A stretch of 46,497 bases of DNA from Bacteroidota bacterium (GCA_026224775.1 JAMFRP010000048.1:1-46497); one strand, 5' to 3'; counted from the stretch's first letter, positions 26,952-35,877 are shown. The notes: generated from the sequence alone by a model not told the origin. Made by a program: numbers and translations.

Positions 26952-28188
26952 CAAGTTTAATGATTTTAAAAGGGGGATTAATAGGCGCTCTAATTGATAG
27001 TGTTATTGGCAATTCACCGAAATAACTATCTGAATTAATTTCAAAGGCAGTTATATTTTCAACCCAAAGTATTACATTTTGTAATTTATCATAAACGTAT
27101 ATTGTCATTTTATAACTTCCGGCTACCAGAAAGCAAGCATCAATCTCAAGTTGAATTTTAAAATCACTATTCGCCTCAACGTGTAGTCCGTTTACATTAT
27201 ATGCTTCATGCCTTAAATGTAATGAATCAGTAGTGCCATTAGCTGAGAAAGAAAAATCCACAAAAAACTCATTTATTCTGACAGTTGAACCCAAATTCAT
27301 TATTAAGTTTATTTTGTCGGAACCATTTATATATAACTTGGTTAACCCTTTCCAGGTAAGATTGCCATTTGATTTAATTATTGTTTCCTTATTATTATCA
27401 TATAGGTTAAGGTAATCATCTACAATATTGGTTGTTTTGCCAATTGAATGGATAGCCCCATTATTTAATAATATACATTTTGAACAAAGTGCAGATATGC
27501 TCGCCATATTGTGGCTCACAAATAATACTGTTCTGCCTTCGCCTTTGCTGATGTCGCCCATTTTACCGAGGCACTTTTTCTGGAACTCGGCATCACCAAC
27601 GGCTAAAACTTCATCAACTATCAGTATTTCTGATTCCAGGTGGGCTGCTACGGCAAAAGCCAGGCGAACATACATGCCTGATGAATAGCGTTTTACCGGG
27701 GTGTCTATATATCGTTCAACTCCTGAAAACACAACGATTTCATCAAATCGGCGTTTGATCTCGGATTTACGCATGCCTAATATGGCCCCGTTTAAGAATA
27801 TGTTTTCTCTTCCTGATAATTCGGGGTGAAACCCTGTGCCGACTTCCAATAAACTCGCTATACGCCCTTTAACTTTTACCGAACCGGTAGTAGGGGAAGT
27901 AATACGACTCAGTACTTTTAGTAAGGTGCTTTTGCCTGCGCCATTGCGGCCAATTATGCCTACGGCATCACCTTCTTCTACATCAAAATTTAAGTCTTTA
28001 AGGCACCAAACAATATCGTTTTCGCCTTTTGTAGTGCGATCGTTTGTTTCGCCAATGCGCAGATAGGGGTCTTCTTTTCCGCGAATGCGGGCAAAGAAGC
28101 GCTCTACATCGCGCGAGATGGTGCCGGTGCCAAAATCGCCCAACTGGTATGCTTTCGAGAGGCCTTCTACTGTTATTGCTTTAGCCAT
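26935..28188 (-). CDS. Wzt-like ABC transporter ATPase with C-terminal domain
   Basis: A 417-residue ATPase of the polysaccharide/teichoic acid export group (Wzt/TagH/RfbB). The Walker A motif is GRNGAGKST (80-88), the signature is RYSSGM (167-172), Walker B is ILIVDEVLAVGD (188-199) and the switch histidine is H226. Residues about 270-417 form a Wzt-type carbohydrate-binding or accessory domain with LTWKGLTKLYING. Such ATPases work with a Wzm/TagG permease, but no permease gene is present in the window. It overlaps GT4 (8 nt) and FkbM (17 nt). An orphan regulatory role or a distant permease are both possible. Confidence 0.9.
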   Translation of the reverse strand: MAKAITVEGLSKAYQLGDFGTGTISRDVERFFARIRGKEDPYLRIGETNDRTTKGENDIVWCLKDLNFDVEEGDAVGIIGRNGAGKSTLLKVLSRITSPTTGSVKVKGRIASLLEVGTGFHPELSGRENIFLNGAILGMRKSEIKRRFDEIVVFSGVERYIDTPVKRYSSGMYVRLAFAVAAHLESEILIVDEVLAVGDAEFQKKCLGKMGDISKGEGRTVLFVSHNMASISALCSKCILLNNGAIHSIGKTTNIVDDYLNLYDNNKETIIKSNGNLTWKGLTKLYINGSDKINLIMNLGSTVRINEFFVDFSFSANGTTDSLHLRHEAYNVNGLHVEANSDFKIQLEIDACFLVAGSYKMTIYVYDKLQNVILWVENITAFEINSDSYFGELPITLSIRAPINPPFKIIKLDENSH

Positions 28189-29308
28189 TTGCCACCATTA
28201 ATAATTCTTCTAAGTTATTCATGTAGGCATCTTCGTTAAAATAATGCAAACATTTCTTTTGTAAACTATCACGTTTTTGGGGTGATAGTGATGTTTCTAA
28301 TACATTGCTTATTGCTGTTTCCAATTCGTCAAGGTTATCGGTATCAATAGCTTTACCTAATTCGCCGTTGCGTATGGCATCAATACTGCCATCGGCATTG
28401 CCGCATATAACGGGCAGGCCGCAAGCTAATGCTTCAATAAATACAATACCGAACCCCTCTTTTTTACTGGGCAAAACAAATACATCGGCCAATAAAAAAT
28501 AGTCGGGTATATCTTTTTCAGCAATAAAACCGGTTAAAATAACATCGTCTTCAATCCCGTACCGGGCAATCATCTTTTTTAGGCGAATCTCTTCGTTAAC
28601 ATCATATTGGCCGGATAGTACGTATTTGATACCCGGATACTTCACCTTTAAACAACTTATCAATTTAATCACCTGATCATGCCCTTTGTACTGCTCTGAA
28701 TTTGCCAGGCGGGTTAGGGTGTATATTACGCGGTTATCGGGTGTAAGGTCGTACTTATCTAAAAGGTGCTGCGGTTTAACAAATGTGGTTGGTAACTGCA
28801 TAAATGGGTCAACAGCGTTATTTAGTATGGCGCATTTGTCCGCACTAATATTATGCCTGCTCATCATTTGCTGTTTGGTGAAGTTGCTTACAGAAACAAC
28901 TTTATCACAATGCTTTAAAAAGGCATTTTGAAAAAAGCTGAGTGGCCGCCAAACTTCTATTCCATGGGCTATAAGCCAAACTTTTGTTTTAGGATTTATT
29001 TTTTTGATGATTAGCCCAACCAGCGCTAAATTAATATGCGTTAAAATTACCACATCGGCATTGATGCCTTTTTTTACTGCTTGTATAACAAATGAACTCT
29101 TGTTGGCATTAAAGCCCCTGAATTTTTCCGCGGGGAGATATTGAGGCATTAAATCCTGATTGGCGTCATAAGCCGAGTACATGTCAAAGTCCCATTTATC
29201 GTTAACAGCAATGTGGTTTAAAGAATGCGCCAGGGTGCGCGTCATTTTTTGGATGCCACCTGTTGTGCTAAAACTTTGTAGTGTAAAAAGTAGTATTTTT
29301 TTACTCAT
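28181..29308 (-). CDS. GT4 glycosyltransferase
   Basis: About 375 residues from the ATG at 29308 (MSKKILLFTLQSFSTTGG), which gives an 8-nt overlap with the amidotransferase; the longer TTG frame to 29332 is less likely. N-terminal acceptor loop STTGGIQKMTRTLAH, then VWLIAHGIEVWRPL, and the donor domain with YTLTRLANSEQYKGHDQVI and PSKKEGFGIVFIEALACGLP. A standard EPS GT4, donor unknown. Confidence 0.86.
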   Translation of the reverse strand: MSKKILLFTLQSFSTTGGIQKMTRTLAHSLNHIAVNDKWDFDMYSAYDANQDLMPQYLPAEKFRGFNANKSSFVIQAVKKGINADVVILTHINLALVGLIIKKINPKTKVWLIAHGIEVWRPLSFFQNAFLKHCDKVVSVSNFTKQQMMSRHNISADKCAILNNAVDPFMQLPTTFVKPQHLLDKYDLTPDNRVIYTLTRLANSEQYKGHDQVIKLISCLKVKYPGIKYVLSGQYDVNEEIRLKKMIARYGIEDDVILTGFIAEKDIPDYFLLADVFVLPSKKEGFGIVFIEALACGLPVICGNADGSIDAIRNGELGKAIDTDNLDELETAISNVLETSLSPQKRDSLQKKCLHYFNEDAYMNNLEELLMVANG

Positions 29309-31085
29309 GCGTTTGTAGCTGAAAAAGGGCAAAACATTTTGACCAGTGTAACTTGTTGTTTTTAAAATTCCCGATCATTTTTTTTGTTGTTTCCCCACTG
29401 TACAAGGCCTCGTCAGAAATATGCTGATTTTGCTGCATCCAATTTTGCAGGGGGAAGGAAAAGCCCATTTTAGGCCTATTCCATATTTCTTTCGGTAGCA
29501 GATTTTTAAAACTATCTGCCAATATTTTTTTGGGATTATCGCTAAACCTTATTTCGGATGAAATTTGTTCCGTTAGATTGATGAATTGCTCATCCAGAAA
29601 AGGAACCCTTACTTCAAGACCGTGATTCATGCTCATTACATCCGTATCGCGAAGCAATTGGTTTTGCATGTAAAAATTGCTTTCCAGTTGTGAGGCGTAT
29701 TGTTTGTTGTAGATTTTTGTAGCAGGAGTATTATCGCCCGAAAACAAAACATCTGCTACTTGTTTAACATCCGCATCCAATATAGCTGCAATGCTTGACG
29801 GGGCGAATAGCGCCCTTAAAAACAGGTAATCTGCGGTAGGGTTGTTATATTTAAGAAACTCAAACTTTTTATACTGATCTGGCAGCAGCGGGGTAGTTAA
29901 TGAAAGTAATGATGCCGGAACCGACCTTAAATATTTAAGGTAACGCACACGGTTAAATGATGGGTAGCCGCCGTACAATTCATCGGCACCAATGCCTGAT
30001 AGTACAGCCTTTAAGCCATCTATTTGCGCGTATTTACTAATAAACCAGGTGTTAATGCCATCGGTGGTTGGCATATCCATAACGCGCAATATTTGTGGGA
30101 AAGATTCTTCAAAATCTTGCTGTTTTACCAGGTGGTCAAACTTTTCACCATCGATTTTATCGCGTATAATTTTTTGAAAGGCGCTTTCGTCATATGCTTC
30201 CTCGTTGAAGTGTATGGAGATGGTTTTAAGATTGGTACGCTTTTGCTGATTAGCCAATAAGGTGATCAGGCTTGAGTCGACACCTCCGCTTAAAAATACA
30301 CCAACAGGTGCATCTGCTATTAATTGCCTGTTTACCGATTCGGTTAAGGTATTAACTATATGTTCACGAGCTTCGGCTGTATTAAATATAGTTATTTGTT
30401 TTACTGAGTTTCCGTAGGCGCTAGCGCTAAATGTGGCTTTTGCATTATCCCAACATAAAAAGTGCCCTTTGGGCAGGCTGTAAACATTTTTTAAGGTAGT
30501 AAAAGGTTCGGGCATGTGGCCGTAAGCCAAAAAACGGATTTGCCAATCCTTATCCGGCTCGGTTGCTAAACCGGCTACCTTGAATGCCCTTACTTCGGAT
30601 GCGAAGCTTAATTGGCCTTTATCGGCACAATAATATAACGGTTTTATTCCGCCGCTATCCCGTACCAGGTAAGTGCTATTTTTTGCCTTATCATACAAGG
30701 CGAAAGCAAACATGCCGTTCAGCTTTTCAAAAGCCGCTGTGCCCCAATGTAAATAAGCTTGTATGATAACTTCGGTATCGGTGTTTGAATGGAACTTGGC
30801 GCCAGTAGCCAATAATTCTTTTTTTATCGCGGGGTAGTTATATATCTCGCCATTAAATGTTATCCATACTTTTTCTTCCACATCGGCCATTGGCTGGTGC
30901 CCGTTGCTGCTTAGGTCGATGATTGATAGTCTGCGATGGCCAAAACCAAGATGTTTATCTTCATCAATAAAAATACCCTCATCGTCAGGGCCGCCATGCT
31001 GTAAAGCAGTACACATCAGCTTAATTTTGCTGCCTATCTCACCTGGTGATAACCGGGCCGATATTATTCCTGCAATCCTGCACAT
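29301..31085 (-). CDS. asparagine synthetase-type glutamine amidotransferase
   Basis: A 594-residue class-II amidotransferase. The nucleophile is Cys2 in MCRIAGIIS and the glutaminase domain runs to about residue 210, with ALQHGGPDDEGIF and WITFNGEIYNY. The synthetase domain has the ATP-pyrophosphatase loop FLSGGVDSSL (about 262-271). Two usual residues differ: the Gly after Cys2 is Arg, and the Arg of HRGPD is Gly. AsnB paralogs are frequent in exosortase/EPS loci (the XrtA system has a named amidotransferase) and probably amidate an uronic acid or aminosugar; that role is inference. It follows a 138-nt gap after the antiterminator gene. Confidence 0.88.
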   Translation of the reverse strand: MCRIAGIISARLSPGEIGSKIKLMCTALQHGGPDDEGIFIDEDKHLGFGHRRLSIIDLSSNGHQPMADVEEKVWITFNGEIYNYPAIKKELLATGAKFHSNTDTEVIIQAYLHWGTAAFEKLNGMFAFALYDKAKNSTYLVRDSGGIKPLYYCADKGQLSFASEVRAFKVAGLATEPDKDWQIRFLAYGHMPEPFTTLKNVYSLPKGHFLCWDNAKATFSASAYGNSVKQITIFNTAEAREHIVNTLTESVNRQLIADAPVGVFLSGGVDSSLITLLANQQKRTNLKTISIHFNEEAYDESAFQKIIRDKIDGEKFDHLVKQQDFEESFPQILRVMDMPTTDGINTWFISKYAQIDGLKAVLSGIGADELYGGYPSFNRVRYLKYLRSVPASLLSLTTPLLPDQYKKFEFLKYNNPTADYLFLRALFAPSSIAAILDADVKQVADVLFSGDNTPATKIYNKQYASQLESNFYMQNQLLRDTDVMSMNHGLEVRVPFLDEQFINLTEQISSEIRFSDNPKKILADSFKNLLPKEIWNRPKMGFSFPLQNWMQQNQHISDEALYSGETTKKMIGNFKNNKLHWSKCFALFQLQTHE

Positions 31086-31223
31086 AAGAAACGTATGTTC
31101 ATAGCTTCGCCCCGTAAGTCACAGTTTTTTTTGTAACTTATTGCTTTTCAGTTTGTTAAATATCGCCCTAAAAGGCTGTAGCAGTATTGCTTTGCAGCTA
31201 TACTGTTTAATTTTTGTTTTAAA
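31086..31223 (-). promoter_or_regulatory. 138-nt leader-like gap with hairpin, candidate antitermination site
   Basis: The largest non-coding stretch in the upstream part of the operon lies just after the NusG-like gene. In the transcript it contains a hairpin, CAGTAT-A-GC / GC-A-ATACTG (positions 31182-31205 on the plus strand), with a 6-nt loop and one mismatch, and an AT palindrome, GTTTTAAATTAAAAC (31216-31230), over the antiterminator stop. No U-run follows the hairpin, so it is not a plain terminator. A pause or recruitment hairpin for a NusG-type factor is possible. Confidence 0.35.
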
Positions 31224-31769
31224 TTAAAACCTGTCAATAATATTAGCTGCAACATTTACAATAATTGAGCAGCCCAAATTATCAAGGCGTAATATTAACT
31301 TTTTTTGCGATTGGTATGCTATTATTTCGCCAATCATGCCTTTAAGCGGTCCCGCTTTGATCATGATCTTTTCACCAGCCTGCAAATTGTTTTCAGTAAT
31401 TTCCAGCTCATATGGGCTGGCCATAAGTAGTTTTAAATCTTCTATCTGCCTGTCGGGCATAGAAGTTATTTTACCTGAGAAGTATATGAACCGGGTTATT
31501 CCCTTTGTCATTAAGACTTCGGCTTGCTCACGCTCACTAATATTTACAAATAAGTAGGATTTTATAAAAGGTTCTTCTACCCATTTTTTACGATCGCTCC
31601 ATTGCTTAAGTTGCCTGTGGAGTGGCAGGTAGGCGTTAATCCCTTTATCTGTTAATGCCTGGTGTGCTCTTTTTTCTGCCCGGGGCTGTGTATAAACCGG
31701 ATACCATTTGTAACCTGATGTACTTGCTGTTACCGCCATACTTTGTCCAAGCGCTATGATTTGAACCAA
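31224..31769 (-). CDS. NusG/RfaH-like transcription antiterminator (UpxY type)
   Basis: About 181 residues (or 171 from the internal ATG at 31739, MAVTASTSGYKW). The NGN domain begins KWYPVYTQPRAEKRAHQAL and contains the YLPLHRQLKQWSDRKKWVEEP and SYLFVNIS segments. The C-terminal KOW-like part includes GEKIMIKAGPLKGMIGEII. Proteins of this group (UpxY, LoaP, RfaH) let RNA polymerase read long polysaccharide operons. Here the gene is third, after the Wza and Wzc genes, rather than first as in Bacteroides capsule loci. The start overlaps the Wzc gene by 16 nt. Confidence 0.88.
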   Translation of the reverse strand: MVQIIALGQSMAVTASTSGYKWYPVYTQPRAEKRAHQALTDKGINAYLPLHRQLKQWSDRKKWVEEPFIKSYLFVNISEREQAEVLMTKGITRFIYFSGKITSMPDRQIEDLKLLMASPYELEITENNLQAGEKIMIKAGPLKGMIGEIIAYQSQKKLILRLDNLGCSIIVNVAANIIDRF

Positions 31770-34174
31770 CTCTTAATATTCCACCATTTTTTTTCTTTTG
31801 AGTCAACATAATAACCGGAGCTTTCGTAGCCCGAGTAATCGGAATAATAATAATATCGGCTGCCATAATTTTCTCCGGTAAATTTAGTGGTATAATACCT
31901 GGAGTGTAACAAATCTTCGGTAAAAGCATTCAAAATAATGGCTGTATTATCTAAATGATACTCCTGCGCTATGCGCTGGGGTACTGTGGCGGCATAGAAT
32001 TTTGATTTACCCGAACGGATCACAAAAATATTTATATCGCTCATCCTGATTAGCGGTATGGCGTCCGAAACCAGGCCGATAGGGGCAGTATCGATCATGA
32101 TAATATCATATCTTGATCGTAACTCTTCAATCATCATACTCATCCGCGGGTTATGCAACAATTCGGATGGGTTTGGCGGTACCGGGCCTGATACTATAAA
32201 ATCAAGGTTTTCCTGTTTGGATTGAAGAATGATATCATCAAGGGATGTTTGATGGGCCAGGTAATTGCTTAATCCTTTGTCATTAGGCACATTAAAGGTA
32301 TGGTGCATTCTTGAGCGCCTAAGATCAGCTGCTATAAGGATTGTTTTTTTATCTATGAGTGATAGTGTACTAACCAGGTTAACTGCCACAAATGATTTTC
32401 CTTCGCCTGCTACTTCAGAAGTTATGCAGATAACCTTGCTTGATTTTTCGGAGGCCAGGAAGCTAAGGTTGGTACGTACCGAACGCACTGATTCAGCAAA
32501 AATTGACCGGGGCTTGCTGATGGCTAATATTTGTGAGTTGTCTTCATCAATATCTTCAGGAAACTTTCTGATAACACCGAGGATAGGCACAGAGGTGAGG
32601 CTTTCTACAGTTTCTTTATCATATATATAGGGGTTCAGTATCCTGATCAGTATAATTAGCCCCAAACCTAACGATATACCTAATATCAGCGCTGTATGGT
32701 GTATTGAATTGTCGTCGGGTGATACGGGGGAAAAGTTTGGCTCCGCTGGTTCAATAATATTTGCGCCAGGTAATATGGCTGAGCGGCTGATCTGCGCTTC
32801 TAATTTCTTTTCTGACAGGAATGAGTATACCTTGTCATTAACATCAAAATCACGTTTTAAACCTACCATAACCCGCTCGTTCTCGGGCAAGGCATTTATT
32901 TGCTGATCAACCTGCTGCACCTGGCCGTTAAGATAATCCAGCGTTTTCCCAATACGGGTATGTTGTGCATTAAGGTTATCTAAAGCGGCATTTTTAACCT
33001 GGAGTATTTGCTGATTAACATCCTGTATCGGTTGAGAAGATGAGATGTATGATTTTAAGAGTTCGTTCTTTCTGAGGATAAGGGTATTGATATTAGTTAT
33101 TAATTGTGCCAGCAATGGATCAATGGTACCCTGCATACTAAAATTGAGGCTAACATTGTCTTTTTCGCTGGTAATCTGATCCTTTAACTGATCAATAGCC
33201 TGCATTTGTATTTTAAGTAAGGTCTGCTGGGTTTCCAGTTCTTTACTTTTACTCAATGCATCAGTAGCGGCTGCGGTTATGTCAATTATACGAGAGTTTT
33301 GTTTGTTCTTTTCGATCAGATTTTCCGAGCCACGTACTTCTACCGAGATAGTATCCAATTGATTTTGGATAAACTTTATCATTTGGGTAGCCGATTGTGT
33401 TTTTTGATTCCGATCATATTCCAAATACTCCTTCATGATGGCGTTAAGCACATCAGCTGCAAATTGCGGGTTGGAATCAGTTTCCTGCAGTGATATTATG
33501 TTGGAGTTTTTTATCGCCTCATTGGTATGTAAACCGCCCAATACACGGCCAACAAAATCATCCGGTACATTAAATTTAAACATGTAAACAGCATTCCTTA
33601 TGTTCCCTGGATATTTAATACTGAAGGCCATGTTTTCAATATTAACCGGTGTATTGTATGAATATACTTTTGTTATGTCTTTTCCCGCTTCTTTATAAGT
33701 GAGGTTAAATGTATTAGCATCATTGGGCTGATAGCTGATCAGGTCATGGTAAAAATTAAGCGTATCAAACTTCAGCAATTGAATGTTGAGTGGTTTTTGA
33801 GGATAAATGTCAGTAGTGCGCACCCTTCTGCCCAGAAAAAAACTTATGCGGTAGTCAAGGTCTTTAATAGCGCTCAGAACCAGGCCGCGGCTTTGTATAA
33901 CGTAGGTTTCGCTTTGGATTTTTGAGGCAGGCTTTTGAGTGCTGCCCATTACGTTCATTAGGTCGGATATTTCCGACGTCTTCTCCTCAAACTTCATCGT
34001 GGCCGATGTTGCGTATATTTTAGGAGTGTACCATAAGTAAACATTTGCTAGCAGCATAGCTAAGATTACCGCCCCTACTACCCAGTACCAACGGCTTACT
34101 AAAATTTTACCTATCTTAAAATAATCTAATTCCTGGCTGGGTAGTTTATTCTGAGCTTTATTAATTTCTTCCAT
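31754..34174 (-). CDS. Wzc-like polysaccharide co-polymerase / BY-kinase
   Basis: An 806-residue inner-membrane protein. It has TM1 at about 30-50, a long periplasmic Wzz/GNVR region with coiled coil (about 250-430) and TM2 at about 493-512. The cytoplasmic BY-kinase domain has Walker A VAGEGKS (588-594), Walker A' TILIAADLRR (611-620) and Walker B IIMIDTAP (691-698). In Walker A' the first Asp of the usual IDxDxR is Ala615. The C-terminal tail (760-789) has 11 tyrosines, the autophosphorylation cluster. It sets polymer length together with the Wza-like protein. The gene is linked to the Wza gene by TAATG. Confidence 0.93.
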   Translation of the reverse strand: MEEINKAQNKLPSQELDYFKIGKILVSRWYWVVGAVILAMLLANVYLWYTPKIYATSATMKFEEKTSEISDLMNVMGSTQKPASKIQSETYVIQSRGLVLSAIKDLDYRISFFLGRRVRTTDIYPQKPLNIQLLKFDTLNFYHDLISYQPNDANTFNLTYKEAGKDITKVYSYNTPVNIENMAFSIKYPGNIRNAVYMFKFNVPDDFVGRVLGGLHTNEAIKNSNIISLQETDSNPQFAADVLNAIMKEYLEYDRNQKTQSATQMIKFIQNQLDTISVEVRGSENLIEKNKQNSRIIDITAAATDALSKSKELETQQTLLKIQMQAIDQLKDQITSEKDNVSLNFSMQGTIDPLLAQLITNINTLILRKNELLKSYISSSQPIQDVNQQILQVKNAALDNLNAQHTRIGKTLDYLNGQVQQVDQQINALPENERVMVGLKRDFDVNDKVYSFLSEKKLEAQISRSAILPGANIIEPAEPNFSPVSPDDNSIHHTALILGISLGLGLIILIRILNPYIYDKETVESLTSVPILGVIRKFPEDIDEDNSQILAISKPRSIFAESVRSVRTNLSFLASEKSSKVICITSEVAGEGKSFVAVNLVSTLSLIDKKTILIAADLRRSRMHHTFNVPNDKGLSNYLAHQTSLDDIILQSKQENLDFIVSGPVPPNPSELLHNPRMSMMIEELRSRYDIIMIDTAPIGLVSDAIPLIRMSDINIFVIRSGKSKFYAATVPQRIAQEYHLDNTAIILNAFTEDLLHSRYYTTKFTGENYGSRYYYYSDYSGYESSGYYVDSKEKKWWNIKSWFKS

Positions 34175-34968
34175 TAGTGGCGCGCAAGCGTGAAAATTAT
34201 TAAAATGGTATTAAGCACAATTAAGGCCGGCTGTATAATGGTTGAGAAAGTTGATACTTTATCGGTTTGTATAGCCCGTTTATTTTGTGCTATATAAATG
34301 ATATCCCCATTCTGTAAAATAGTAGAAGGATCAGCTAATGACGATACGTTGCTTAAATCAATGCGCTTAATTATAGGATGTTCGGGATCGCCACGGATTA
34401 ATTCGATGTTTTTTTCATTGGCTTTATCAGTAAGGCCACCGGCTTCACCTATTAGTTCTACTAAAGTTGTTTTGTCTTTTACAAGTGGGTAATTGCCCTG
34501 TGTTTTTATTTCGCCCAGAATAGTAACTTTCAGATTGATGATCCTCAGCTCAATAATTGGATCTTTAAGCAGGGATTTCTTATACATATTTTCTATTTTA
34601 TTAGAGGCCTCTTGCCTTGTAAGGCCTTCAACCTGTACACGGCCTATAACAGGCAAGGCAACGTTGCCATCTTCCTCTACCTGAAAATCCTGTCCCTGGC
34701 TTGATGTGGTAGTGACGGAAGAACCCGTAGTAGGAGTAGTATTGGCCGAAGGTGCATCGCCAATAATATAGCTTATGTTTTGCAGGTTACGTATTTGTAA
34801 AATATCCTGGGGTTGTATGTGATAGCGCACCAGCGTGGGGGCATTTTGGGTAGAAGCGCTATCAAATCCTTGTTTTTGCTGAAACAGTAATTGATCCTGT
34901 TTATAGGAGCAGGATGTTAAAACCGAAAGTAAACTAAAGGTTAAAAATACAAATGTAAAAACGCGCAT
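34174..34968 (-). CDS. Wza-like polysaccharide export lipoprotein
   Basis: 264 residues from the ATG at 34968, chosen because it begins a clean lipoprotein signal MRVFTFVFLTFSLLSVLTSC with lipobox LTSC and Cys20; a frame 14 codons longer would bury the signal. The Poly_export region follows (YHIQPQDILQIRNL, then EEDGNVALPVIGRVQVEGLT), then an SLBB domain (VTILGEIKTQGNYPL). The C-terminus is a hydrophobic helix, PALIVLNTILIIFTLARH, matching the outer-membrane helix of Wza. It forms the export channel and is the first gene of the operon. Confidence 0.92.
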   Translation of the reverse strand: MRVFTFVFLTFSLLSVLTSCSYKQDQLLFQQKQGFDSASTQNAPTLVRYHIQPQDILQIRNLQNISYIIGDAPSANTTPTTGSSVTTTSSQGQDFQVEEDGNVALPVIGRVQVEGLTRQEASNKIENMYKKSLLKDPIIELRIINLKVTILGEIKTQGNYPLVKDKTTLVELIGEAGGLTDKANEKNIELIRGDPEHPIIKRIDLSNVSSLADPSTILQNGDIIYIAQNKRAIQTDKVSTFSTIIQPALIVLNTILIIFTLARH

Positions 34969-35007
34969 ATTGAACAATTCTGTTTGACTAAAATTAGGTC
35001 TTGCTAC

Positions 35008-35015
35008 CAAAAATA
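35008..35015 (-). promoter_or_regulatory. -7 box of the exopolysaccharide operon promoter
   Basis: TATTTTTG on the minus strand is a perfect TAnnTTTG match, 39 nt before the Wza-like gene's ATG, with a T-run (TTTTT) about 19 nt upstream as a partial -33 box. It is the only good promoter I see for the 30-kb minus-strand operon. The intergenic region to the divergent GT2 is only 84 nt. Confidence 0.55.
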
Positions 35016-35052
35016 CATAATTTGCGGGTATTAAAAAGCAGTATTTTTCTTA

Positions 35053-35799
35053 GTGCAGGATATAAGGGTAAGTTTAATAACGGTTACATATAACGCTGAA
35101 AGTACCATTGAGCGTTGTATACAATCTGTTATCGCCCAAAACTACCAAAATGTCGAATATATAGTGATTGACGGAGCTTCGACAGATAGTACACTTCAGA
35201 TTATAAATCGGTATGCTCAATACATTAAAATTATCATTTCTGAACCCGATAAGGGAATGTATGATGCCCTAAACAAAGGAATAAAGCTAGCAACAGGCGA
35301 TATCACAGGTATTTTAAATGCTGATGATTATTTTGCTTCAGATGACATTTTAGCCCACGTAGCTACGGCTTTTATGGATCCAAAAACTGATATTTTGTAT
35401 GGGAACCTTGACTTTGTGGATCAGAATGAAACTATAATCCGTAAATGGCGTACAAGGGCATACAAGAGAAGGGATTTTGACTGGGGATGGATGCCTGCTC
35501 ATCCGACTTTTTATTGCAGGAAATCGTTATTTAACAGTTTGGGGGATTATAGTTTGGAGTATGGAACTGCCGCCGACTATGAACTGATGTTAAGATTTAT
35601 GCATAAAACAAAAGTTAATGCCTATTTTCTTGATAAAGTTATGGTTAGGATGCAGTGTGGAGGAATGAGCAATAAGAGCCCCATAAATAGAATTAACGCA
35701 TGGAAATTTGATTTAAAAGCAATGCGTAATAATGGGATTGGGTTACCTTTAATTGCATTGATTATGAAGCCTTTACGAAAGCTTGGGCAGTACTTTTAA
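35053..35799 (+). CDS. GT2 glycosyltransferase
   Basis: A 248-residue GT-A enzyme of the WcaA/colanic-acid type: RVSLITVTYNAESTIERCI, EYIVIDGASTDST, SEPDKGMYDALNKG, GILNADDYFAS as the metal site, and MPAHPTFYCRKSLF. The frame opens with GTG at 35053 and no in-frame ATG or better start lies upstream. It is divergent from the EPS operon and is followed by the WecA-like gene after 78 nt. It may add the second sugar to the lipid-linked primer; that is inference. Confidence 0.88.
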   Translation: MQDIRVSLITVTYNAESTIERCIQSVIAQNYQNVEYIVIDGASTDSTLQIINRYAQYIKIIISEPDKGMYDALNKGIKLATGDITGILNADDYFASDDILAHVATAFMDPKTDILYGNLDFVDQNETIIRKWRTRAYKRRDFDWGWMPAHPTFYCRKSLFNSLGDYSLEYGTAADYELMLRFMHKTKVNAYFLDKVMVRMQCGGMSNKSPINRINAWKFDLKAMRNNGIGLPLIALIMKPLRKLGQYF

Positions 35800-35877
35800 T
35801 TGTTGAAAATCTACTGGTCTGTTAAGGAACGTTTATTGTTTTAAACAAAAAGAATTAATTTAGCTATTGTACGTTAT

